DNA of 21,014 nucleotides, taken from IMG/VR virus record IMGVR_UViG_3300036790_000093, positions 1-21,014 of that record; one strand, written 5' to 3'. This document shows, in pieces, positions 1 through 6,730 of this stretch. The position numbers and the translations under genes are program-made. Source of the stretch: a virus. The notes below the pieces were generated by a model that had not been told where the DNA came from, did no database searches, and saw nothing but the letters and a program-made list of their open reading frames with translations. Every line of letters begins with the position of its first letter. Positions within the stretch are counted from its first letter, which is position 1.

Positions 1-828
1 ACACCCATTGTCAGTCACCTTGCACCGTGCCAAGTCGCAATCAACCGCCTACTTGCATCGCTCCAAGGGAACATCGAACTAGTCGGTAACCCCATCTTTA
101 TGGACGTGAAGGGTTCTGGCCTAGACCGTACTGCCATCGTCAACCGGCCAGGGCTACGTCTGTCGATGGACCAAAAGATGGCCCAGAGCCAAGGTGCGCA
201 GCCAAAGTGGCTAGAGCCCCCACAGATGCAGGGCGAGGTAACGAATCTTATCCAGTTCTGGATCGGCCGAATGGAGAATATCAGTGGGCTTTCGGGACCC
301 CAGAAGGGCCAGACAACGAAAGATCGTCAAGCGGCTCAAAGCCAGCAACAAGCTCAAGAGGCAGGTTTTGTGCGGGTACGTTCTTCCGTTCGCAACCTTG
401 AGCGAACGCTCTCCGAGGCATATCGTTTACTTGCTCACCTTGTCGTTCAAAACTACGACGTCCCTCGACAACTCGCCATCGTTGGGCCGACTGGCGAGAA
501 CTCTGCCCTTCTTCTAGCGTCAAAGCACTTCTACACGCCCAGCATCCATGGCAAGGTAGCGCCAATGAAGTTCGCCCTATTGGTCATGGCAGGTGCGGAT
601 AACCCAACCTCTCGCCAGTCCCGTATTGCCGAAGCCGATGCTCTGTTCGCACTCAAGGCCATCGACCGACCGGCGGTACTCGAACAACATGCGTTCCCCC
701 ATTGGCAGCAGATCAATGACCGGATGCAGCAACAGGAAATGGCAATCGCCCAAGCCCAGGCGGCAGGTGCGGCAGCAGGTAAGGGCGGCGGACAACCGCA
801 TGGCCCAGGTACCGGGCACGCACACTAA
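1..828 (+). CDS. Portal protein, C-terminal part (5' end cut by window edge)
   Basis: The frame is open from base 1, so this is the last 275 residues of a longer protein. The portal is the dodecameric ring at the capsid vertex through which DNA is packaged and ejected. Visible portal-like features are a long helical Gln-rich stretch around residues 95-115, a segment around residues 180-240 with the spacing of portal C-termini (RQSRIAEADALFALKAID, then HWQQINDRMQQQ), and a disordered Ala/Gly/His-rich tail ending GPGTGHAH. Its position directly before scaffold and capsid genes fits a portal. The stop codon overlaps the next start (TAATG). I am fairly sure of portal from helical pattern and gene order, but the diagnostic N-terminal half is outside the window. 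Confidence 0.75.
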   Translation, partial: TPIVSHLAPCQVAINRLLASLQGNIELVGNPIFMDVKGSGLDRTAIVNRPGLRLSMDQKMAQSQGAQPKWLEPPQMQGEVTNLIQFWIGRMENISGLSGPQKGQTTKDRQAAQSQQQAQEAGFVRVRSSVRNLERTLSEAYRLLAHLVVQNYDVPRQLAIVGPTGENSALLLASKHFYTPSIHGKVAPMKFALLVMAGADNPTSRQSRIAEADALFALKAIDRPAVLEQHAFPHWQQINDRMQQQEMAIAQAQAAGAAAGKGGGQPHGPGTGHAH

Positions 829-1160
829 TGCCCCTTGGTAGTAAAGGTATTCCACGATCGCTGCCAATGGTTCCACCGTCAGAGTCGTGGATGGACAAAG
901 GTGCATGCCGTGGAACGACCATCGACTTCTTCCCGACGAATGGTCACAACCTTCTAACTCGCCCAGCTAAAGAGACATGTAACCTTTGTCCAGTACAAAT
1001 GGACTGTCTCGACTATGCCCTAGTGCACAAGATCGACCACGGCGTTTGGGGCGGGACCGACGAGGCCCAGCGTAGACGCATCCGAAAGTCCAGGTCACAA
1101 GCAAATCGGCTGAGACTGGCGCAGAGCCCCGACGATACGCCACACTCCGCACATGGCTGA
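828..1160 (+). CDS. WhiB-family iron-sulfur transcription factor
   Basis: A 110-residue protein with the full WhiB signature: Cys27 (in WMDKGACRG), then Cys51-x2-Cys54-x5-Cys60, the four ligands expected to hold a 4Fe-4S cluster. The GVWGGT turn at residues 72-77 follows, then a basic stretch (RRRIRKSRSQ) that would contact DNA. WhiB proteins bind the sigma factor domain 4/RNA polymerase and tune transcription in Actinobacteria; phage copies can interfere with host WhiB proteins. The start overlaps the portal stop, so it is co-translated with head genes. The C-terminal 20 residues look disordered. The family call is secure. Whether it acts on phage or host promoters cannot be told from sequence. 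Confidence 0.95.
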   Translation: MPLGSKGIPRSLPMVPPSESWMDKGACRGTTIDFFPTNGHNLLTRPAKETCNLCPVQMDCLDYALVHKIDHGVWGGTDEAQRRRIRKSRSQANRLRLAQSPDDTPHSAHG

Positions 1161-1338
1161 GTACATGGGACCGGCGACCGACAACGAGGCCGACGTGATC
1201 GCCAACATGGACGGGCACCGGGTTCCAGACACCTTCGGCACCGGCGACCAGGACAAGTTCGGTGATGCCCATGCCAAGCGAATCCACAACGACATTCACC
1301 GACGCTATGGTCGGGATGCCGAAGAGGGCTACTGCTGA
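1153..1338 (+). CDS. Small hypothetical protein
   Basis: A 61-residue ORF that overlaps the end of the WhiB gene by 8 bases and ends in TGATG, sharing bases with the next start. It is acidic in its first half and has a His/Arg-rich segment (HAKRIHNDIHRRYGRD) near the C-terminus. I do not recognise a family. Coding status rests on tight packing between two other ORFs and codon use like its neighbours. No good Shine-Dalgarno motif precedes the ATG, so it would depend on translational coupling to the WhiB gene. Confidence 0.6.
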   Translation: MAEYMGPATDNEADVIANMDGHRVPDTFGTGDQDKFGDAHAKRIHNDIHRRYGRDAEEGYC

Positions 1339-1463
1339 TGGCGAAGCCGACCATGACCAATCCCCAGGCGGACGTTTCTGAGATCCAATCGCTTGAGGGC
1401 CAGATTCGAAAGATGCATCCTCGGAACAACGCTCGCAAGCCCAACAGAAATGGCAAGCGGTAA
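1338..1463 (+). CDS. Tiny basic protein (41 aa)
   Basis: An ATG overlapping the previous TGA opens a 41-residue ORF. The first half is mixed (TNPQADVSEIQSLEGQI) and the second strongly basic and Asn-rich, ending RKPNRNGKR. A GAGGG motif about 9 bases upstream could serve as ribosome-binding site. It is the first of four consecutive tiny ORFs that abut stop-to-start and all end in Arg/Lys-rich tails. I do not recognise the family. A nucleic-acid or capsid-interior role is inference from charge only. Confidence 0.55.
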   Translation: MAKPTMTNPQADVSEIQSLEGQIRKMHPRNNARKPNRNGKR

Positions 1464-1556
1464 ATGCCCTTCTCTTCACTCATCTACAAAACAGGCAAGA
1501 GCGGTAACCGACGTGGCAAGCGTGGTTCCGTTCGCAAGTCCCCACGGAGGAAGTAA
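1464..1556 (+). CDS. Tiny very basic protein (30 aa)
   Basis: The ATG directly follows the TAA of the preceding ORF (TAAATG). The 30-residue product begins MPFSSLIYKTGKSGN and ends with a nearly continuous basic stretch, RRGKRGSVRKSPRRK. There is no clear independent Shine-Dalgarno motif, so it would be translated by coupling. Its own last codons (CGG AGG) form the GGAGG motif serving the next gene. The function is unknown; the composition resembles small DNA-condensing peptides, but that is only a compositional likeness. Confidence 0.5.
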   Translation: MPFSSLIYKTGKSGNRRGKRGSVRKSPRRK

Positions 1557-1685
1557 ATGGCCGGAACAAAGGGTCGCACAGGGTTCAACCGCCTCACTGC
1601 CGGTCGTACCAAGGGCAACGGCATGGGCGGCAAGAAGAGGGGACACCAGCGCAAGATGCGCACTCACAACAGGACCGGGAGGTAG
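1557..1685 (+). CDS. Tiny very basic protein (42 aa)
   Basis: An ATG abutting the previous TAA, preceded by GGAGG at 1546-1550 with a 6-base spacer, which is a strong ribosome-binding site. The 42-residue product is rich in Gly, Arg, Lys and Thr (for example MAGTKGRTGFNRLTAGRTKG and KKRGHQRKMRTHNRTGR), almost without acidic residues, and probably disordered. Its last codons (GGG AGG) again form the Shine-Dalgarno motif of the next gene. I do not recognise a family; a nucleic-acid-binding role is suggested by charge alone. Confidence 0.55.
   Translation: MAGTKGRTGFNRLTAGRTKGNGMGGKKRGHQRKMRTHNRTGR
1678..1682 (+). promoter_or_regulatory. Shine-Dalgarno motif that decides the TTG start at 1687
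   Basis: GGAGG lies 4 bases before TTG 1687 and overlaps the last sense codons of the upstream basic ORF. With the recognisable MPFKSEKQRR beginning, it supports TTG over any ATG in this frame. Confidence 0.6.
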
Positions 1686-1686
1686 A

Positions 1687-1878
1687 TTGCCCTTCAAGTC
1701 GGAGAAGCAACGCCGCTACCTATGGGCAGAGCACCCCGGCATTGCAGAGGCATGGGCTCACGGAAGATCGTCGGTTACCGGTAGGAAAGAACCGGCATCT
1801 CGTCAAGGTAAGCGAAAAGGAGGTGGGAGCATGGCACGACACAAGGGCCGCAAGGGCGGTCGCCACAAGCGGAAGTAA
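1687..1878 (+). CDS. Small phage protein of the MPFKSEKQRR type (63 aa)
   Basis: Read from a TTG start at 1687, the product begins MPFKSEKQRRYLWAEHPGIA, a beginning I recognise from a widespread group of very small phage proteins of unknown function (MPFKSxxQRRxLW). That motif together with GGGAGG at 1677-1682 fixes the TTG start; the frame is open further upstream to 1393, but that extension lies over other genes. Residues 1-28 are the conserved part. The rest is basic and ends RHKGRKGGRHKRK. A second strong ribosome-binding site precedes an in-frame ATG at 1831, which would give a 15-residue peptide from the same frame. Role unknown. Confidence 0.7.
   Translation: MPFKSEKQRRYLWAEHPGIAEAWAHGRSSVTGRKEPASRQGKRKGGGSMARHKGRKGGRHKRK
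1819..1823 (+). promoter_or_regulatory. Strong internal Shine-Dalgarno motif before in-frame ATG 1831
   Basis: GGAGG followed by T with a 7-base spacer to ATG 1831, inside the 1687-1878 gene and in its frame. It is as good a ribosome-binding site as any in the window and could start a 15-residue basic peptide (MARHKGRKGGRHKRK). It may also be a by-product of Lys/Gly/Gly codons (AAA GGA GGT), so use is uncertain. Confidence 0.4.
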
Positions 1879-1912
1879 CTCCGCAGGAATCTCCCACCGG
1901 ATGATTCCAATA

Positions 1913-1951
1913 CCAACCTAACAGGACCCTGGGATCACCTTGTTAGGTTGG
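1913..1951 (+). other. Perfect 11-bp inverted repeat (hairpin) in the longest early intergenic gap
   Basis: CCAACCTAACA at 1913-1923 is matched exactly by TGTTAGGTTGG at 1941-1951 with a 17-base spacer. It sits between the basic-peptide cluster and the gene starting at 1989. No U-run follows (the next bases are GATGGG), so it is not a classical intrinsic terminator. It could be an actinobacterial-type U-less terminator, an RNA-processing or stabilising stem, or a protein-binding site. The gap 1879-1988 holds nothing else I can recognise. Confidence 0.6.
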
Positions 1952-1988
1952 GATGGGAAGCAACCAGAAACCAGCGAAAGGTAACCCA

Positions 1989-2489
1989 ATGGCAAACAGT
2001 GTTCTTACCATCGTATTCGAAAAAGCCGAGCAGAAGCTCGACACCGTGATTGCGGCGGCAGCCAATGAGCTGACCAAGCTGGGCCATACGGTCAAAGAGG
2101 TCCGTGTCATGGGCGACAGTGGTGAGGCCAAGGTGGCTCTCAACCAGGTTGAGGGAATCATCGACACGGCAGGTGAGACTGTCAAGGCCGACGCCGCCAC
2201 CGACGTGGCCGCAGTCGAAAAGGCCGATGTGGTTGCCAACAAGACACCTTCTGGCGCCAGTCCCGTTTCCCCCATTGCCGGCGTCCCCGACGTTCCGGTC
2301 GATGGTGCTCCCACACAGACAGTGGAAGAACGACGTCTGGCCCTTCTGGACGAACTGGAAGCTCTCGACAAAGAGGACGACGAGCCCGCCACCACGCCCG
2401 ACGTGACCGACTCACCCACCGATGCCACTGGACCGGTGGAGGCCAGCACGACCACGGCGGACCCTACGCAGGCCCCAGCGGCCTCCTAA
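1989..2489 (+). CDS. Hypothetical head-region protein (166 aa)
   Basis: The start at ATG 1989 (MANSVLTIVFEKAEQ) is preferred over ATG 1953 because AAAGG lies 8 bases before it, and the 1953 start falls right at the foot of the 1913-1951 hairpin. Residues 1-90 look like an ordered, largely helical domain (EKAEQKLDTVIAAAANELTK). From about residue 95 the chain is Pro/Thr/Asp-rich and acidic (LLDELEALDKEDDEPATT) and probably disordered. I do not recognise the family. It lies in the portal-to-scaffold interval, where small structural or assembly proteins are usual. Confidence 0.75.
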   Translation: MANSVLTIVFEKAEQKLDTVIAAAANELTKLGHTVKEVRVMGDSGEAKVALNQVEGIIDTAGETVKADAATDVAAVEKADVVANKTPSGASPVSPIAGVPDVPVDGAPTQTVEERRLALLDELEALDKEDDEPATTPDVTDSPTDATGPVEASTTTADPTQAPAAS

Positions 2490-2533
2490 GTCACTTTCAT
2501 CGCAAGCACCATAAACCAGAGAGGACATAGCAA

Positions 2534-2683
2534 ATGCCAGACCAGCGTACCGCTAGCAACTACAGCGGCAAGTCGGGCAAGACCAACGTGCAGATGCAGG
2601 GCCAGACCAAGAGCGGTTCCTACGGGGACGACTCGGGCCTGACTCGGCGCACCATGTCGCCGCCCACCGACCAGAAGCCGTAA
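2534..2683 (+). CDS. Small polar protein (49 aa)
   Basis: ATG 2534 is preceded by AGAGAGG about 10 bases upstream. The product (MPDQRTASNYSGKSGKTNVQ at its start) is rich in Ser, Gly, Gln, Lys and Thr with no hydrophobic core, so it is likely disordered. It sits between two better-supported ORFs with only short gaps, and the next ATG follows 6 bases after its stop. No family recognised. Confidence 0.55.
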   Translation: MPDQRTASNYSGKSGKTNVQMQGQTKSGSYGDDSGLTRRTMSPPTDQKP

Positions 2684-2689
2684 TAACCA

Positions 2690-3106
2690 ATGGCAAAGGA
2701 CGACTCCCCTCCGAGCTGGCAGCAGGCGCTCTCAGATGCGTCTGCATCCATAGCTTCGGCTATGGCGTCACCAGATGCGGATGTGAAGTTCGGCCTTGCT
2801 CTCATTGGTGCCATTTCAGAGCACACGCAGAAGAAGGGTGCTCCGCAATCGGGTGGTGCTGGGGCAGGTGCCCCCGGTGGGCCTGCTGGGGGAGGAACTG
2901 GTTCCCCTCCCCCGGCAGGAGGTCCACAACCATCGCCAGCAGGACAAGCGCCAGCAGGTGGTGGCGCACCGAACCAACAGATGAAATCGCAAGCCGCACC
3001 CGGTGGTCCGATCCCAGGTGGTATGTCACCCGGACTCGGTATGTCGGGAGATGCACAGAACGCCGACGAACTACGTCGGGTCCTAGCAGACGTAGCAGGT
3101 CAATAA
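2690..3106 (+). CDS. Hypothetical protein with Gly/Pro-rich tail (138 aa)
   Basis: The first 45 residues (from MAKDDSPPSWQQALSDASAS through FGLALIGAISEHTQK) look like a short helical domain. Residues 50-120 are low-complexity Gly/Ala/Pro/Gln with repeated GGG and PAGG motifs. The last 15 residues (NADELRRVLADVAGQ) look helical again. Such a layout, helix then flexible linker then helix, is common in phage assembly or virion-associated proteins, but I cannot name a family. It ends one base before the scaffold start. Confidence 0.7.
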   Translation: MAKDDSPPSWQQALSDASASIASAMASPDADVKFGLALIGAISEHTQKKGAPQSGGAGAGAPGGPAGGGTGSPPPAGGPQPSPAGQAPAGGGAPNQQMKSQAAPGGPIPGGMSPGLGMSGDAQNADELRRVLADVAGQ

Positions 3107-3107
3107 C

Positions 3108-4145
3108 ATGCCCCCCTTGCCCGAGAACAACCAGGAGATTTACGCCGACGCCGATCTAGGTGACGCCGAGCTGCAACAGTGGCTTACCTCTCTTGGTGAT
3201 GGTGCGGAAATCAGCCTACCCGGTTTGGACATTGGCCTTCCTACCGGTGTGCGAAACGTCAACGCTGGTATCGCACGGGTCGAAAAGCCCGTTGTCGATC
3301 AGACGCCAGTGGGTGAGGAAGATGATGATGACCCAGACCTTGACGATCCTCCCGACGACCCTCCGACGCCAGACCCGACAGCACAAACGTCGGCTACTCC
3401 TGACTTCTTTGAGGTCAATGGACGGCAGGTTCCCAAAGCTGACATTCAGCGCCTGTACGAGTTTGACCAGTTCCTCCGTGAGAACCCCGATGCAGCCCAA
3501 CGGGTTCAAGCTGCAATCCCCAAACCCGCCACAACCCCGCCCGTTGGGGGACCACCCGCTGTTCCCCCGGCCCCCGTTGCGACCGATCCGGTAACGTTCG
3601 AAGAGCCCACTCCCCCAGAGTGGATGGACCTGGATGACCCACAGGCAAAATGGCAGTGGGACAATCACGTTGCAGGTCAAAAGGCAATCTTTGAACAGGG
3701 TCAACGGCAGCAGCAGTTCCTCGCCCAACAGCAGCAGACCCAGCGGGATACCGTCAACCGTCAGGCCGCAGTGGACATGGGAACGGCACTGGACCAGTTT
3801 AAACAGTCCCACCCCAACCTGAATGAGGATGACATTGTTGCCATCCGCAAGGCCGCTGGCCCGTTCGTCGGTGGCATGATGGCCCAGCTCCCTCCGGTCG
3901 ATGCTCTTGTCCGGTCGATGGAAGTCGGCGGCATGATGGACGAGGACCTTCGAGCCAAGCTCACTGACCCAACCGTTCGTACGCCATCGGAGAAAGCAAA
4001 GACACGACACCGCAAGGCCCGACTCGGGGAACTCTCCGGTTCGGGACGTTCTGCCCCTAAGCAAGAGACACGACCAACATTCACGTCGGACAAGGACTTC
4101 ATCAATGCCATAGCGCAAGAGTTGTCCGAATCGATGCAGCGTTAA
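3108..4145 (+). CDS. Putative capsid scaffolding protein
   Basis: A 345-residue acidic protein just before the major capsid gene (apart from the inserted HNH gene), the usual place for a scaffold. Residues 60-95 carry an Asp/Glu/Pro-rich run (EEDDDDPDLDDPPDDPPTPD). A Pro-rich linker (150-185) and a Gln-rich probable coiled coil (GQKAIFEQGQRQQQFLAQQQ onward, about 195-235) follow. The C-terminus (from about 315, ETRPTFTSDKDFINAIAQEL) is a likely helix of the kind that contacts coat protein. Scaffolds assemble the procapsid from inside and then leave. No protease is visible here. The call rests on position, acidity and coiled-coil character rather than a specific motif. Confidence 0.65.
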   Translation: MPPLPENNQEIYADADLGDAELQQWLTSLGDGAEISLPGLDIGLPTGVRNVNAGIARVEKPVVDQTPVGEEDDDDPDLDDPPDDPPTPDPTAQTSATPDFFEVNGRQVPKADIQRLYEFDQFLRENPDAAQRVQAAIPKPATTPPVGGPPAVPPAPVATDPVTFEEPTPPEWMDLDDPQAKWQWDNHVAGQKAIFEQGQRQQQFLAQQQQTQRDTVNRQAAVDMGTALDQFKQSHPNLNEDDIVAIRKAAGPFVGGMMAQLPPVDALVRSMEVGGMMDEDLRAKLTDPTVRTPSEKAKTRHRKARLGELSGSGRSAPKQETRPTFTSDKDFINAIAQELSESMQR

Positions 4146-4149
4146 AACG

Positions 4150-4632
4150 ATGATTATAACCGCCATCGGAAATCGAGAGACAGCTAGGGGTAGATTCCTA
4201 ACTAAGTTTCTGGTCGATGATGGTTGTTGGGAGTGGCAGGCCGGAAAGTTCGAATCTTCAAAGGGTGGTTACGGACAGTTCTACTATGAGGGTAAGCCTA
4301 TTCAGGCTCATCGGTTCTCGTACATGATGTTCGTTAATGACATTCCAGAAGGATTGGTTGTTCTTCACACTTGCGACAACCCTCCGTGTGTTAACCCTTC
4401 TCACCTTACTCTTGGTACCCATGAGGATAACGCCAAGGATAGGGAATCCAAGCTGAGAGGTCGGAACTCTCGCAAAACCCACTGCCCCAACAATCACGAA
4501 TATAATGAGGAGAACACTTACATTACACCAGAAGGTTGGCGTAAGTGTCGAATCTGTATTCGTGAGCGTCAAAATGTCCATCCTTCAATGACCTTCATTG
4601 AAGAACCCACCAAAATGGAAATGGAGCAGTAG
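4150..4632 (+). CDS. HNH homing-type endonuclease
   Basis: A 160-residue protein with an N-terminal CWEW motif (26-29), an AHRFSY segment (53-58) and the HNH core VLHTCDNPPCVNPSHLTLG (71-89) with HEDNAKDR following. A C-terminal zinc site is formed by Cys112, His116, Cys133 and Cys136 (HCPNNH, then RKCRIC). Free-standing HNH nucleases of this type cut DNA and spread by homing. The gene lies between scaffold and capsid genes, interrupting an otherwise expected adjacency. Two sampled 60-base lines are about 48-50% GC against about 60% in the capsid gene, consistent with separate origin. It ends four bases before the preferred capsid start. Confidence 0.92.
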   Translation: MIITAIGNRETARGRFLTKFLVDDGCWEWQAGKFESSKGGYGQFYYEGKPIQAHRFSYMMFVNDIPEGLVVLHTCDNPPCVNPSHLTLGTHEDNAKDRESKLRGRNSRKTHCPNNHEYNEENTYITPEGWRKCRICIRERQNVHPSMTFIEEPTKMEMEQ

Positions 4633-4636
4633 TCAC

Positions 4637-5605
4637 GTGAGTGTGACCCCAATCGGCACGAACACAGTTACCGCCCTGTCAAGGCGACTGATTCTCCCCC
4701 GTATCGTGGACAACGTTTACAACAGCAACGTGCTGTTCTACCGTTGGTACCACGCCAACAAGTTCACCCAACAGGGTGGCACGCAGATCGAGCAGCCGCT
4801 CATGTACAAGCGCATGGCGGCAGGTGGTTCGTACTCGGGCTACCAGCTCTTGAACGTGACCCCCTCGGACACGATTCAGAATGCCGCATTCCCGTGGGCG
4901 CAGTATTACGTGCCGGTCACGGTCGACGGGCTCACCCTCCTCCGTGCCGACTCACCACTCGCCATTGCCGACTTCATCGCCACTCAGTTCAAGCAGGCTG
5001 AGATGGAGATGGCCGACAACCTCGGCAGTGGCCTCTGGTCGGACGGTAGCTCCTCCACCGACATCATCGGCAACATGGTCGCCATCGACAACGGCACCAT
5101 CGCATCGTCCTACGGTGCGATCAACCACTCGGGTAACACCTGGTGGAATGCGCAGATCGACAGTTCCACCACGACCCTCACCTTGGCAGCCATGCAGTCG
5201 CTCTTCGGTTCCTGCACGCAGGGTGGCCGTGCGCCGACAATCGGTTTCTGCACCCAGGCCAACTACAATCGGTACTGGTCGCTCAACCTGTCGCCACAGC
5301 AGTTCCCCGTGCAGCCTGGCGGTAAGGACATGCAGTTGGCTCAGGCCGGTTTCGAGAACCTGTTGTTCAATGGGATGCCGTTGCTGGTCGACTCGCACAT
5401 TCCCACCACGGGCTCCGAGGGCAACATGTTCTTTCTGAATGAGGACTACATTCAGATCGTCACCGCCACTCGGGCTGACTTCCACTTGCAGGACTTCCAG
5501 ACGCCAGTCAACCAGGACGCCATGTCGGCTCTCCTGCTGTGGGCCGGTCAGTTGGTGTTCGGCAACATTCAGCGGCAGGGCAAGTTCACCGCACTGTCGG
5601 CCTAA
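4637..5605 (+). CDS. Major capsid protein (probable HK97 fold)
   Basis: A 322-residue protein read from GTG 4637, starting with SVTPIGTNTVTALSRRLILP after the initiator. The same frame is open to a TTG at 4598, which would overlap the HNH gene; GTG 4637, with GGAG at 4623-4626, is preferred. Features seen in phage coat proteins are an N-terminal segment addressing the partner (LPRIVDNVYNSNVLFYRW), a long helix (LAIADFIATQFKQAEMEMAD, about residues 113-132), a beta-rich middle, and a late PLLVDSHIPTTG...MFFLNEDYIQI region. Position after the scaffold and before a decoration-like protein fits. The exact capsid subfamily is not clear to me. Confidence 0.85.
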   Translation: MSVTPIGTNTVTALSRRLILPRIVDNVYNSNVLFYRWYHANKFTQQGGTQIEQPLMYKRMAAGGSYSGYQLLNVTPSDTIQNAAFPWAQYYVPVTVDGLTLLRADSPLAIADFIATQFKQAEMEMADNLGSGLWSDGSSSTDIIGNMVAIDNGTIASSYGAINHSGNTWWNAQIDSSTTTLTLAAMQSLFGSCTQGGRAPTIGFCTQANYNRYWSLNLSPQQFPVQPGGKDMQLAQAGFENLLFNGMPLLVDSHIPTTGSEGNMFFLNEDYIQIVTATRADFHLQDFQTPVNQDAMSALLLWAGQLVFGNIQRQGKFTALSA

Positions 5606-5644
5606 TCCACATTCACCCAACGATTCATAGAAAGGGCATAAGTT

Positions 5645-6103
5645 ATGCCAGTAGACCAGTTGGTTGACCCGCTCGCCGAAGAGAACGAGAACGCCACCTA
5701 TGGGCGGGTTGTCGAATACTTCCAGTACAATCCCTCGGCTTCGGGCAACATTCAGAACGGCACTGCGGTTAAGTCCATCGACCTAACTGCCCCTGCTACG
5801 GGACCCATCCTCATCACGCCGACAAGCACGACCCCTGACAACAGGTTCGTCGGCATCGTTGTGGATGCGCCAACGGGTGGCTATGCCCCTGGCAGCTCTG
5901 TGGCCGTGTGTGTGGCCGGACCATGCCTTGCCCTATTCGACGCCAACAACACGGTAGTCAATGAGTTTGGTATTCAGGGCAGCACCACGGCAGGAACATT
6001 GACGATCAGTGCGACTGCCACCCTCGGACGGAAGTTCATCGTCGTCCTCGAAGCCGTCACCATCGCATCGGGGACTGCTCTTGTTCCCGTGAACATCGTC
6101 TGA
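5645..6103 (+). CDS. Putative capsid decoration/head-stabilising protein
   Basis: A 152-residue, largely beta-strand protein made of short hydrophobic stretches with Gly, Thr and Ala (FVGIVVDAPTGGYAPGSSVA, then STTAGTLTISATATLG). It follows the major capsid gene, the usual place for capsid cement proteins, and the pattern of a YGRVVEYFQ start, a middle VGIVVDAP..G and a late TAGTLTIS resembles decoration proteins of the DUF2190 kind. An AAAGGG motif 10 bases before ATG 5645 serves as ribosome-binding site. The function is inferred from position and composition. Confidence 0.6.
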   Translation: MPVDQLVDPLAEENENATYGRVVEYFQYNPSASGNIQNGTAVKSIDLTAPATGPILITPTSTTPDNRFVGIVVDAPTGGYAPGSSVAVCVAGPCLALFDANNTVVNEFGIQGSTTAGTLTISATATLGRKFIVVLEAVTIASGTALVPVNIV

Positions 6104-6113
6104 AAGGACCAAC

Positions 6114-6701
6114 ATGCCCGAAACCGTGCTTCTGCCCCGCCAGTCAGGGGGAACCATCCTTGACACTGGACAGCACTACTTCGTCAGGAATAACACCAAC
6201 AAGCGATTGACCTTGCCGGATGGTCGAACCGACTTTCTTCGGTACGCACGAATCGCCTACAGGTGTGAAGCTGGCGACGAGGCAATCGTTCCGTGGGCCG
6301 TCATTGCCTTGTACTTCGGGGACCCACGTTCCCAGATGGACAAGATTCACAAGGCAGAGGACAGCCAGGGCGAACACATGGTGCCCATGCGCCCCGCAGA
6401 ACTGCTCCGACTCTCCGTGTTCTACGGCGTGTACGAGCAAGGTGTCGACGCCATTTCGGCAATGGTCCCTGACGTGACGATCAAAACCCTCACCGGGGTC
6501 GAAATCATCCCGCCAGTGTTCGATCCCTACTGCGAGCACGTCTATGGGTTCCAGCGCAGCATGCAGAAGTCCAACGATGTTGCCACCCTCATGGCCGACA
6601 TGCAGGCACAGTTGGACGAAATGCGAATGCGCTACGACAGCATCAATGTCAACGGGCAGGACAACGACGCAGCAATCCCAGTCGACACGGGGCAGATGTA
6701 A
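6114..6701 (+). CDS. Hypothetical virion-region protein (195 aa)
   Basis: ATG 6114 with AAGGA about 6 bases upstream. The N-terminal 60 residues look beta-rich (GGTILDTGQHYFVRNNTNKR). The centre is helical (PAELLRLSVFYGVYEQGVDA). Residues 165-180 (ATLMADMQAQLDEMRMRYDS) form a likely short coiled coil before a polar tail. No catalytic motif is visible and I do not recognise the family. It is the last gene before the terminator at 6731, so it closes the head gene block; a minor capsid or head-completion role is possible but unproven. Confidence 0.75.
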   Translation: MPETVLLPRQSGGTILDTGQHYFVRNNTNKRLTLPDGRTDFLRYARIAYRCEAGDEAIVPWAVIALYFGDPRSQMDKIHKAEDSQGEHMVPMRPAELLRLSVFYGVYEQGVDAISAMVPDVTIKTLTGVEIIPPVFDPYCEHVYGFQRSMQKSNDVATLMADMQAQLDEMRMRYDSINVNGQDNDAAIPVDTGQM

Positions 6702-6730
6702 GAGTCCTCAGAAGCACCTGTATTGAGGGG

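Noticed and set aside
967-1483. Long open frames on the minus strand opposite the WhiB and basic-ORF region
   Set aside because: They lie antisense to better-supported genes, show no recognisable motifs, and arise from the high-GC codon pattern of the + strand genes.
1393-1686. Upstream extension of the MPFKSEKQRR-type gene to 1393
   Set aside because: It would overlap three abutting small ORFs, and the recognisable family beginning with its own Shine-Dalgarno is at TTG 1687.
3216-4166. 316-codon open frame on the minus strand across the scaffold gene
   Set aside because: No domain or start signal is evident, and the + strand frame has a coherent acidic, coiled-coil scaffold-like protein in the expected place. 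It is a codon-bias shadow.
4952-5620. 222-codon minus-strand open frame over the capsid gene
   Set aside because: It mirrors the highly biased third positions of the capsid gene and has no protein-like features.
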